Positions 1 through 4,444 of a stretch of DNA of 6,451 bases are shown here, piece after piece. The translations under genes and the position numbers were made by a program. A model generated the notes under the pieces. It ran no database searches and had not been told where the DNA came from. It saw only the letters and a program-made list of their open reading frames with translations. The DNA comes from Marmoricola sp. Its GTDB lineage: Bacteria > Actinomycetota > Actinomycetes > Propionibacteriales > Nocardioidaceae. Numbering within the stretch: the stretch's first letter is position 1; every line of letters begins with the position of its first letter. The DNA lies in assembly GCA_030151765.1 (NCBI GenBank), contig JASLCW010000220.1, forward strand, positions 1 through 6,451, given 5' to 3'.

Positions 1-39
1 GCACCGGGTCAGTCCCGGGTCGACTCCGAGCACACGCAT
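1..39 (-). CDS. ruvC: RuvC Holliday-junction resolvase, N-terminal fragment
   Basis: Only the first 13 codons are inside the window; they read M-R-V-L-G-V-D-P-G-L-T-R-C on the minus strand from the ATG at 39-37. This is the typical RuvC opening, with the first catalytic aspartate at residue 7 as in the E. coli protein. RuvC cuts Holliday junctions held by RuvAB during recombinational repair. A good Shine-Dalgarno sequence (GAGAGG at 50-45) sits 5 nt before the ATG and supports this start. The gene lies downstream of yebC in the same direction, the usual actinobacterial order, but is separated from it by 196 nt holding a palindromic repeat and a LexA box. Separate, SOS-controlled transcription is therefore likely. 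The identification rests on a short stretch, but motif, start signal and neighbourhood agree. Confidence 0.9.
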   Translation of the reverse strand, partial: MRVLGVDPGLTRC

Positions 40-53
40 GGGCACCTCTCGTC

Positions 54-67
54 CGAACAGATGTTCG
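54..67. promoter_or_regulatory. LexA (SOS) box upstream of ruvC
   Basis: CGAAC-agat-GTTCG is a perfect 5-bp inverted repeat with a 4-bp spacer. It matches the core of the LexA site of mycobacteria and other Gram-positives (TCGAAC-N4-GTTCGA). It ends 14 bp before the ruvC start codon. A weak -10-like TAGTGT lies on the minus strand at 79-74, which would put the transcription start inside the box, so bound LexA would block initiation. ruvC is known to be LexA-regulated in mycobacteria. The site is seen directly; the regulation is inferred from site and position. Confidence 0.87.
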
Positions 68-120
68 TACTCAACACTAAGGGCCGCGCCCACAGGGCCG
101 CGCGCCGACACGCAGAGGAC

Positions 121-234
121 GCTGAGACCCCACTCAAATGCATTCTCAACCCGCCGAGACCCCAGACAAATGCAGCGCTGTGCATTTGCGTGGGGCCTCA
201 GGGGGTTGAAGATGCATTCCTGTGGGGTCTCAGC
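121..234. repeat. Palindromic four-unit element, copy 1 (complete)
   Basis: This 114-nt block folds back on itself almost entirely. It contains four related 19-nt units: GAGACCCCACTCAAATGCA at 124-142 and GAGACCCCAGACAAATGCA at 156-174 are direct copies 32 bp apart; the inverted forms lie at 181-199 and 213-231, also 32 bp apart. The outer stem pairs 121-152 with 203-234 except for two small internal loops. The inner stem pairs 156-174 with 181-199, with three mismatches, around a 6-nt loop (175-180). On the yebC strand the first unit starts 4 nt after the yebC stop codon. It is not a classical terminator because no T-run follows. No target-site duplication is visible. It encodes no protein. 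A second copy lies behind the phospholipase gene at the right edge, so this is a dispersed family, similar in concept to REP/BIME elements. Its role is unknown; an mRNA 3'-end structure is possible. Confidence 0.9.
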
Positions 235-235
235 G

Positions 236-1000
236 CTATTCGTCCAGGGAGGCCATGACCTCGTCGGAGACATCGAAGTTGGCGAAGACATTCTGGACAT
301 CGTCCAGGTCCTCGAGCGCCTCGATCAGGCGGAAGACCTTGGTCGCGCCGTCCGCGTCCAGCTCCACCTGCATCGAGGGGACGAAGGATGCCTCGGCCGA
401 GTCGTAGTCGAGGCCGGCACCCTGCAGCGCCGTACGTACGGCGACCAGGTCCGTGGCCTCGCTGACCACCTCGAAGGCCTCGCCGAGGTCGTTGACGTCC
501 TCGGCGCCGGCGTCCAGCGTCGCCTCGAGTACGTCGTCCTCGGAGACCTCCTTGCCCTCCTGCGCCTTCGGGAGTACGACGACGCCCTTGCGGTGGAAGA
601 GATAGGAGACCGATCCCGGGTCAGCCAGCGAGCCGCCGTTGCGCGAGGTCGCGGTGCGCACCTCCATCGCGGCACGGTTCTTGTTGTCGGTCAGGCACTC
701 GATGAGCATCGCGACACCATTGGGGCCGTAACCCTCGTACATGATCGTGGTGTACTCCGCGCCGCCCGCCTCGGCACCGGAGCCGCGTTTCACCGCACGG
801 TCGATGTTGTCGTTGGGGACCGAGGACTTCTTCGCCTTCTGGATGGCGTCGTAGAGCGTCGGGTTGCCGGCCGGGTCTCCCCCGCCCATCTTGGCGGCAA
901 CCTCGATGTTCTTGATCAGCTTGGCGAACATCTTGCCGCGCTTGGCGTCGATCGCGGCCTTCTTGTGCTTGGTAGTCGCCCACTTGGAGTGGCCAGACAT
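236..1000 (-). CDS. yebC: YebC/TACO1-family protein
   Basis: The 254-residue product is full length for the family and begins with the signature M-S-G-H-S-K-W and K-H-K-K-A-A-D-A-K-R-type stretch (residues 1-22). It continues with the conserved D-N-I-(D)-R-A-(V)-K-R-G region (64-73), the M-Y-E-G-Y-G-P-G-V segment (87-96), and the T-D-N-K-N-R-A and G-G-S-L-P-G-S-V-Y-F region (104-135). Members were long annotated as transcriptional regulators. More recent work on bacterial YebC and mitochondrial TACO1 supports a ribosome-associated role that eases translation of difficult (proline-rich) sequences. The ATG at 1000 has a very strong Shine-Dalgarno sequence (AAGGAAGGAA at 1016-1007). The gene starts 20 nt after the pdxT stop, so the two are probably co-transcribed. 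A large palindromic repeat follows the TAG stop almost at once. Confidence 0.97.
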   Translation of the reverse strand: MSGHSKWATTKHKKAAIDAKRGKMFAKLIKNIEVAAKMGGGDPAGNPTLYDAIQKAKKSSVPNDNIDRAVKRGSGAEAGGAEYTTIMYEGYGPNGVAMLIECLTDNKNRAAMEVRTATSRNGGSLADPGSVSYLFHRKGVVVLPKAQEGKEVSEDDVLEATLDAGAEDVNDLGEAFEVVSEATDLVAVRTALQGAGLDYDSAEASFVPSMQVELDADGATKVFRLIEALEDLDDVQNVFANFDVSDEVMASLDE

Positions 1001-1020
1001 CAGCGGTTCCTTCCTTCGCG

Positions 1021-1647
1021 CTATGCGCTCTCGCGCACCAGGTCGACGAACAGTCGATGGATGCGGTCGTCCGGACCACCGGCCGCGGCAGCCGCGTGGC
1101 CGACCTCGGGGTGGAACGACGTCGCCATCAGCGAGCCCTGTCGTACGCCGACGATCCTATCGGCTGCCGGGCCGCTCTCGACGCGGGCGAGCACCTCGAC
1201 CTCCGGACCGACCTTCTCCACCCACGGTGCGCGGATGAAGACCGCATGCACCGGGTCGTCGAGGCCGGCGAAGGCCAAGTCGGTCTCGAAGCTGTCCACC
1301 TGTCGCCCGAAGGCATTGCGCCGGACGGTGATGTCGATGCCCCCTAGGGGCTCCTGGTCGGCGGTGCCGTCGAGGATGGTGTCGGCGAGCAGGATCATCC
1401 CGGCGCAGGTGCCGAAGGCCGGCAACCCCGCCCGCAGCCGCTCTCGCAAGGGCTCCAGCAGCCCGAAGGCTCGGGCCAGCTTCACCATCGTCGTCGACTC
1501 GCCGCCCGGCAGCACCAGGCCCTGGCAGCGCTCCAGCTCCTCCGGACGTCGTACGGCGAGCGCCTCGGCACCGATCCGCTCGAGGGCATGGAGATGTTCA
1601 CGAACATCGCCCTGCAGGGCGAAGACACCGATCACTGGGCTGGACAC
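1021..1647 (-). CDS. pdxT: PdxT, glutaminase subunit of pyridoxal-5'-phosphate synthase
   Basis: The 208-residue product is a class I glutamine amidotransferase of the PdxT/SNO family. It hydrolyses glutamine and passes ammonia to PdxS, which builds vitamin B6 (PLP) from pentose and triose phosphates. Visible motifs are G-V-F-A-L-Q-G-D near the start (7-14), the oxyanion-region P-G-G-E-S-T-T (47-53), the nucleophile elbow G-T-C-A-G-M with Cys81, and S-F-H-P-E with the catalytic His179 and Glu181, so the triad is complete. The start is GTG at 1647; an alternative GTG lies four codons further in (1635). No clear Shine-Dalgarno sequence precedes it, but a TACCAT -10 box ends 6 nt before the GTG, suggesting leaderless translation. 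The partner pdxS is not adjacent: the next gene upstream is divergent. Confidence 0.96.
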   Translation of the reverse strand: MSSPVIGVFALQGDVREHLHALERIGAEALAVRRPEELERCQGLVLPGGESTTMVKLARAFGLLEPLRERLRAGLPAFGTCAGMILLADTILDGTADQEPLGGIDITVRRNAFGRQVDSFETDLAFAGLDDPVHAVFIRAPWVEKVGPEVEVLARVESGPAADRIVGVRQGSLMATSFHPEVGHAAAAAGGPDDRIHRLFVDLVRESA

Positions 1648-1653
1648 AGCGCG

Positions 1654-1659
1654 ATGGTA
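1654..1659 (-). promoter_or_regulatory. Candidate -10 box for leaderless pdxT transcript
   Basis: TACCAT fits the actinobacterial TANNNT -10 motif. Exactly 6 nt separate it from the GTG start of pdxT, which would put transcription start on or next to the first base of the coding sequence. There is no convincing -35 hexamer and no ribosome-binding site, as is usual for leaderless genes in this phylum. The motif alone is short, so this is an inference from spacing. Confidence 0.5.
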
Positions 1660-1663
1660 GACC

Positions 1664-1685
1664 GTTCACCCGCGGTCCATCCGGC
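1664..1685 (+). promoter_or_regulatory. Possible PHO box (PhoP site) in the divergent region
   Basis: Two adjacent 11-nt units, GTTCACCCGCG and GTCCATCCGGC, resemble the direct repeat unit of actinobacterial PHO boxes (GTTCACC followed by GC-rich bases, period 11). The site lies just upstream of the pdxT -10 box, where a -35 region would be, and about 85 bp before the small membrane-protein gene. The match is good for the first unit and moderate for the second. In GC-rich DNA such a match can occur by chance, so confidence is low. Confidence 0.3.
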
Positions 1686-1693
1686 CGCCACCG

Positions 1694-1751
1694 ACCGGTC
1701 CGATCGACCCGGGATCCTCGTCGTACAGGCCGGTTCCGCAACCGGTCCGAT
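1694..1751. repeat. Direct and inverted repeats in the pdxT / small-ORF divergent region
   Basis: The 11-mer ACCGGTCCGAT occurs at 1694-1704 and again at 1741-1751, 47 bp apart start to start. The second copy overlaps an inverted repeat, CCGGTT-ccgc-AACCGG (1730-1745). These could be operator half-sites for a regulator of the plus-strand genes. They do not resemble an IdeR/DtxR or Fur iron box. The repeats are seen directly; any regulatory role is a guess. Confidence 0.4.
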
Positions 1752-1769
1752 TCGAAGGGATCCATCCCG

Positions 1770-1898
1770 ATGAGCAATGCACTGCAGACCCCCGACCGGC
1801 GCTTCCCGATGGCCGCTGTCTACGGCACCTCCCTGCTCGGCCTGCTGACTCTCGCCTCCGGCGTGGTCGCCGCGGTGATCGGCACCCGCCCCGTCTGA
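1770..1898 (+). CDS. Small single-pass membrane protein (42 aa), unknown function
   Basis: The frame runs from the ATG at 1770 to the TGA at 1896-1898. It has a purine-rich Shine-Dalgarno-like stretch (GAAGGGA, 1754-1760) 9 nt before the start. The product has a polar N-terminus (residues 1-12, including D9, R10, R11) and one hydrophobic helix at about residues 14-38 rich in A, L, V and G, ending with a short G-T-R-P-V tail. The predicted topology is one transmembrane segment. It is not a recognisable secretion signal with a mature domain, and no family is recognised. It lies 20 nt before efeO, in the place where an EfeU permease gene would normally be, but is far too short to be EfeU. It might assist the downstream Efe proteins. 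It could also be a spurious short frame, although the ribosome-binding site and the clean membrane helix favour a real gene. Confidence 0.6.
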   Translation: MSNALQTPDRRFPMAAVYGTSLLGLLTLASGVVAAVIGTRPV

Positions 1899-1906
1899 CG
1901 AAGCCC

Positions 1907-1912
1907 TATGGT
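1907..1912 (+). promoter_or_regulatory. Candidate -10 box for leaderless efeO-efeB transcript
   Basis: TATGGT fits TANNNT and ends exactly 6 nt before the GTG start of efeO, the same geometry as at pdxT (TANNNT-N6-GTG). No Shine-Dalgarno sequence is visible before efeO, which supports a leaderless start at about 1919. If so, efeO-efeB can be transcribed independently of the preceding small gene. No clear -35 hexamer is seen at the expected distance. Confidence 0.5.
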
Positions 1913-1918
1913 GATCCG

Positions 1919-3148
1919 GTGCCGGAACAGACACCGGATCTCCGAGCGAGGCGACTGCCCCGTGGGACGACCGCCGCCGTGGTCGCCGTTGCGGTCGCGG
2001 CCACGGTCATCGTCCTCCTGACCGCATGCGGCGGATCCGACGAAGCCTCCGTCGGCAGCACCCCGCATGCCGATTCCTCGATTCCCGGTACGCCGCTCAC
2101 CGTCGGCGTCGACACCTGCGCCGCCCAGTGGCACGGCGGCACGGCCGGGCGCCTCACCTTCGCCTTGTGGAACAACTCGATCCAGGGCCTGGCGATCTAC
2201 CTCCAGGACACCGCGACCGCGAAGCTTTACCTCGAGGTGGAGAGCCTCGGACCCGACGTCACCAGGTCGGCGAGCGTGGTCCTACCGGCCGGGCAGTACC
2301 GGTTCGTGTGCGTTCCAGGTGAAGCGGATCCCTTGCAGGGCAAAGCGGAAGAGATCACCGGTACGACGACCCTCACCACCACGCCCGGTGTCGTGGCGGT
2401 CACCAACAACGATCTCGAACCAGCCCTCGCCCACTACCTCTCCTGGATCCGCGGCCAGGTACCCGGCCTGCTGCACGACGTACGCGCCCTCGACCGTGAG
2501 GTCCGCCGCGGCGACCTGGTTGCCGCCCGTAGGACGTGGCTGCGCGGTCATCTGCGCTACGAGACGCTCGGTGCGGCGTACGGCGTCTTCGGCGACGACG
2601 ACACCCGGATCAATGCATTGCCGTCCACCACCGTCCCCGCACGACGCGACCGCAACCTGCACGGCTTCCACCGGATAGAGGCGTTGCTGTGGTCCGGTGC
2701 ACCGGACCACGTGATCAGGCCCGAGACCCGCCGGCTGATCCGCTCGGTCCGGCATCTCCGCGCCGACCTGAGGACGCCGTCGATGAACACCGTCGACATC
2801 GGCCTGCGTGCGCACGAGATCCTCGAGAACGCGCTCGAGTTCGAACTGTCCGGCCGTAGCGACGCCGGTAGCCACACCGCGTTGGCGACCATCGCGGCCA
2901 ACATCGTCGGAACCCGTCGCGCTCTCGCCCCGATCCGGCATCTTCTCGTCGGGCGTGATCCGCAGCTCGCGCAGACCTATGCCTGGCTGCGTACGACGCA
3001 GCACTATGTGCGATCCCTCCGCCACACCACTCTCGAGCATCTCAGCCGCGCGCAACGTGAGCGCCTGAACGCTTCGCTGTCCCTAGGTGTCGAACTACTC
3101 TCCCGCGTCGCCGTGATCACCGATCCGCGAAGGGTGGCCGCCCCGTGA
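1919..3148 (+). CDS. efeO: EfeO-like iron-binding lipoprotein (cupredoxin + M75/imelysin domain)
   Basis: The 409-residue product begins with an arginine-rich region (R9, R11, R12, R15), a hydrophobic stretch at 18-35 and a lipobox L-T-A-C with Cys37, so it should be a lipid-anchored extracytoplasmic protein. Residues about 58-150 look like the EfeO cupredoxin domain, with Cys67 and Cys131 as candidate metal ligands. Residues about 165-400 form the M75/imelysin-like helical domain, with W-L-x-x-H-x-x-Y-E (207-215), L-G-A-A-Y-G-x-F-G-D (217-226) and the family H-x-x-E motif (His251, Glu254). In EfeUOB systems EfeO captures iron outside the membrane and works with EfeB and the permease EfeU. 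The GTG start fits the lipoprotein signal and the leaderless -10 box; no in-frame ATG or GTG lies close upstream. The stop overlaps the next gene by 4 nt (GTGA). No EfeU gene adjoins. Confidence 0.9.
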   Translation: MPEQTPDLRARRLPRGTTAAVVAVAVAATVIVLLTACGGSDEASVGSTPHADSSIPGTPLTVGVDTCAAQWHGGTAGRLTFALWNNSIQGLAIYLQDTATAKLYLEVESLGPDVTRSASVVLPAGQYRFVCVPGEADPLQGKAEEITGTTTLTTTPGVVAVTNNDLEPALAHYLSWIRGQVPGLLHDVRALDREVRRGDLVAARRTWLRGHLRYETLGAAYGVFGDDDTRINALPSTTVPARRDRNLHGFHRIEALLWSGAPDHVIRPETRRLIRSVRHLRADLRTPSMNTVDIGLRAHEILENALEFELSGRSDAGSHTALATIAANIVGTRRALAPIRHLLVGRDPQLAQTYAWLRTTQHYVRSLRHTTLEHLSRAQRERLNASLSLGVELLSRVAVITDPRRVAAP

Positions 3149-4356
3149 AGAACGTGAGCAGACGCGGGCTCCTCGGCGGTGCGATCGGCGCCGCTGCCGC
3201 AGTGCCGATCGCCATGCAGGCAGGCGATTCGGCCTCCGCCGACTCGGAGAGCGCAAGCTCCTATCCCTTCGAGGGCACCCATCAGCAAGGCATCGTCACC
3301 CCAGCCCAGGAGGCTGCCTGCTACGTCGCTCTCGACGTCGTCGCGACCACCCGCGCGCAGCTCGTTGCAGCCCTGCGGACCTTGACGACGACGGCACGCT
3401 TCCTCACGACGGGCGGCACGCCACCCGACAACGGCCTGCTCGCCCCGGCGTGGGACTCGGGCGTCCTCGGCTCCGACATTCCCGCCGACGGACTGACGGT
3501 GACCGTCAGCGTGGGTGCGGGACTGTTCGACCATCGCTTCGGTCTCAAGGCGCACAAGCCCAGGCACCTGCGCCGGATGGACGAATTCGCCGGCGATGCG
3601 CTCGACCGCTCCGTGTGCGACGGGGACCTGCTGATCCAGGTGTGCGCACATCACCGCGACACCGTCGTACATGCAGTGCGGCAGCTGCTGCGCGAGACCC
3701 GGGGCGCCCTCGCCGTACGCTGGCGCCGGGACGGCTTCATGTCTCCACCGCGCCCCAGTGGCACTCCGCGCAATCTCCTCGGCTTCAAGGACGGTACGGC
3801 GAATCCCCCGGCCACCGACCCGACGCTGATGGACCGGCTCGTGTGGACCAGCGCCGGGTCGGGAGAGCCCGCTTGGGTCGCCGGCGGCAGCTATCACGTC
3901 GTACGGGTGATCCGCATGCTGGTGGAGTTCTGGGATCGCATCTCCGTCGTGGAGCAACAGAACATCTTCGGACGCGAACGCGACACCGGAGCACCGCTCA
4001 CCGGTAGCCATGAGTTCGACGCGCCCGATTTCCTCAACGACAGCACGGGCGATGTCATCCGATTCGACGCACACATCCGGCTCGCGAATCCACGTACCGA
4101 GGACACCGCCGACCAACGCATGCTGCGCCGCTCCTACAACTACGACGCGGGCGTCGAAGCGAACGGCAATCTCGACATGGGGCTGATCTTCACGTGCTTC
4201 AACGCCGACCTCGACCGACAGTTCGCGACCGTCCAGCGGCGCCTCGCCGGGGAGCCGCTCGGCGACTACATCTCGCCCTTCGGGGGCGGTTACTACTTCG
4301 CATTGCCCGGCGTCACCGGTGCGGACGACTGGTACGGCCGCGGCCTGTTCACATGA
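3145..4356 (+). CDS. efeB: EfeB-like Tat-exported DyP-type haem peroxidase
   Basis: The 403-residue product is a dye-decolourising peroxidase of the EfeB/YwbN type. Its N-terminus has a twin-arginine signal (S-R-R-G-L-L, 5-10), a hydrophobic region to about 24 and an A-S-A cleavage site at 30-32, so the folded haem enzyme is exported by Tat. The DyP hallmark G-F-K-D-G lies at 213-217 with the distal Asp216. The proximal haem ligand is His310 in A-H-I-R-L-A-N-P-R, and the distal arginine is probably Arg328. The family C-terminal block P-L-G-D-Y-I-P-F-G-G-G-Y-F-L-P-G is at 371-389. All key residues are present. EfeB enzymes act with EfeO, and oxidation of ferrous iron or release of iron from haem have both been proposed. 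The GTG start overlaps the efeO stop, with GAAGGG at 3129-3134 as ribosome-binding site, indicating translational coupling. Confidence 0.93.
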   Translation: MKNVSRRGLLGGAIGAAAAVPIAMQAGDSASADSESASSYPFEGTHQQGIVTPAQEAACYVALDVVATTRAQLVAALRTLTTTARFLTTGGTPPDNGLLAPAWDSGVLGSDIPADGLTVTVSVGAGLFDHRFGLKAHKPRHLRRMDEFAGDALDRSVCDGDLLIQVCAHHRDTVVHAVRQLLRETRGALAVRWRRDGFMSPPRPSGTPRNLLGFKDGTANPPATDPTLMDRLVWTSAGSGEPAWVAGGSYHVVRVIRMLVEFWDRISVVEQQNIFGRERDTGAPLTGSHEFDAPDFLNDSTGDVIRFDAHIRLANPRTEDTADQRMLRRSYNYDAGVEANGNLDMGLIFTCFNADLDRQFATVQRRLAGEPLGDYISPFGGGYYFALPGVTGADDWYGRGLFT

Positions 4357-4370
4357 TTGTTCTCGGCAAC

Positions 4371-4400
4371 TTGCCCCGAAGTGCCCCCTAGAGGTCTAAC
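4371..4400 (+). promoter_or_regulatory. Candidate promoter for the phospholipase gene
   Basis: TTGCCC (4371-4376) and TCTAAC (4395-4400) are separated by 18 bp, and each matches the -35 and -10 consensus at four of six bases. Transcription would then start near 4407, directly at the foot of the hairpin at 4408-4427. TAACGT (4397-4402) is an alternative -10 hexamer. The prediction is from pattern and position only. Confidence 0.4.
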
Positions 4401-4407
4401 GTGCTGA

Positions 4408-4427
4408 GCAGCCTCCGACGAGGCTGC
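4408..4427 (+). terminator. Perfect 8-bp hairpin between efeB and the phospholipase gene
   Basis: GCAGCCTC-cgac-GAGGCTGC forms an uninterrupted 8-bp, GC-rich stem with a 4-nt loop. It lies 51 nt after the efeB stop and 5 nt before the AAAGGA ribosome-binding site of the next gene. No T-run follows, so if it ends efeB transcripts it is of the tailless type. If the promoter at 4371-4400 is real, the hairpin would instead be the 5' end of the phospholipase mRNA, where it could stabilise the message or limit ribosome access. The structure is certain; its role is open. Confidence 0.6.
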
Positions 4428-4444
4428 CCCCGAAAGGACCTGGG

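Noticed and set aside
121..234. CRISPR array reading of the regularly spaced 19-nt units
   Set aside because: Only two direct units occur per arm, the rest are inverted, the linkers are 13 nt and similar between copies, and no cas genes are seen.
121..234. MITE or insertion-sequence remnant
   Set aside because: No target-site duplication is visible at the flanks, and the internal four-unit layout is not that of a simple terminal inverted repeat. A mobilised REP-like element remains possible and is covered in the findings.
38..1660. A 540-codon open frame on the plus strand across pdxT and yebC
   Set aside because: It is antisense to two genes with complete family motifs; its translation is arginine-rich and low in recognisable structure, as expected for a shadow frame in GC-rich DNA.
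1908..1913. ATG (1908) or GTG (1911) as the efeO start
   Set aside because: Both are out of frame with the EfeO reading frame; the ATG falls inside the proposed -10 box.
1648..1918. IdeR/DtxR or Fur-type iron box upstream of efeO
   Set aside because: I looked for a TTAGGTTAGGCTAACCTAA-like palindrome and found none; the inverted repeat at 1730-1745 is GC-rich and unlike it.
2282..3055. A 257-codon minus-strand open frame
   Set aside because: It is antisense to the EfeO M75 domain and has no ribosome-binding site or motif.
3004..4116. A 370-codon minus-strand open frame
   Set aside because: It is antisense to efeB and the end of efeO, whose products have clear motifs; the translation resembles no family.
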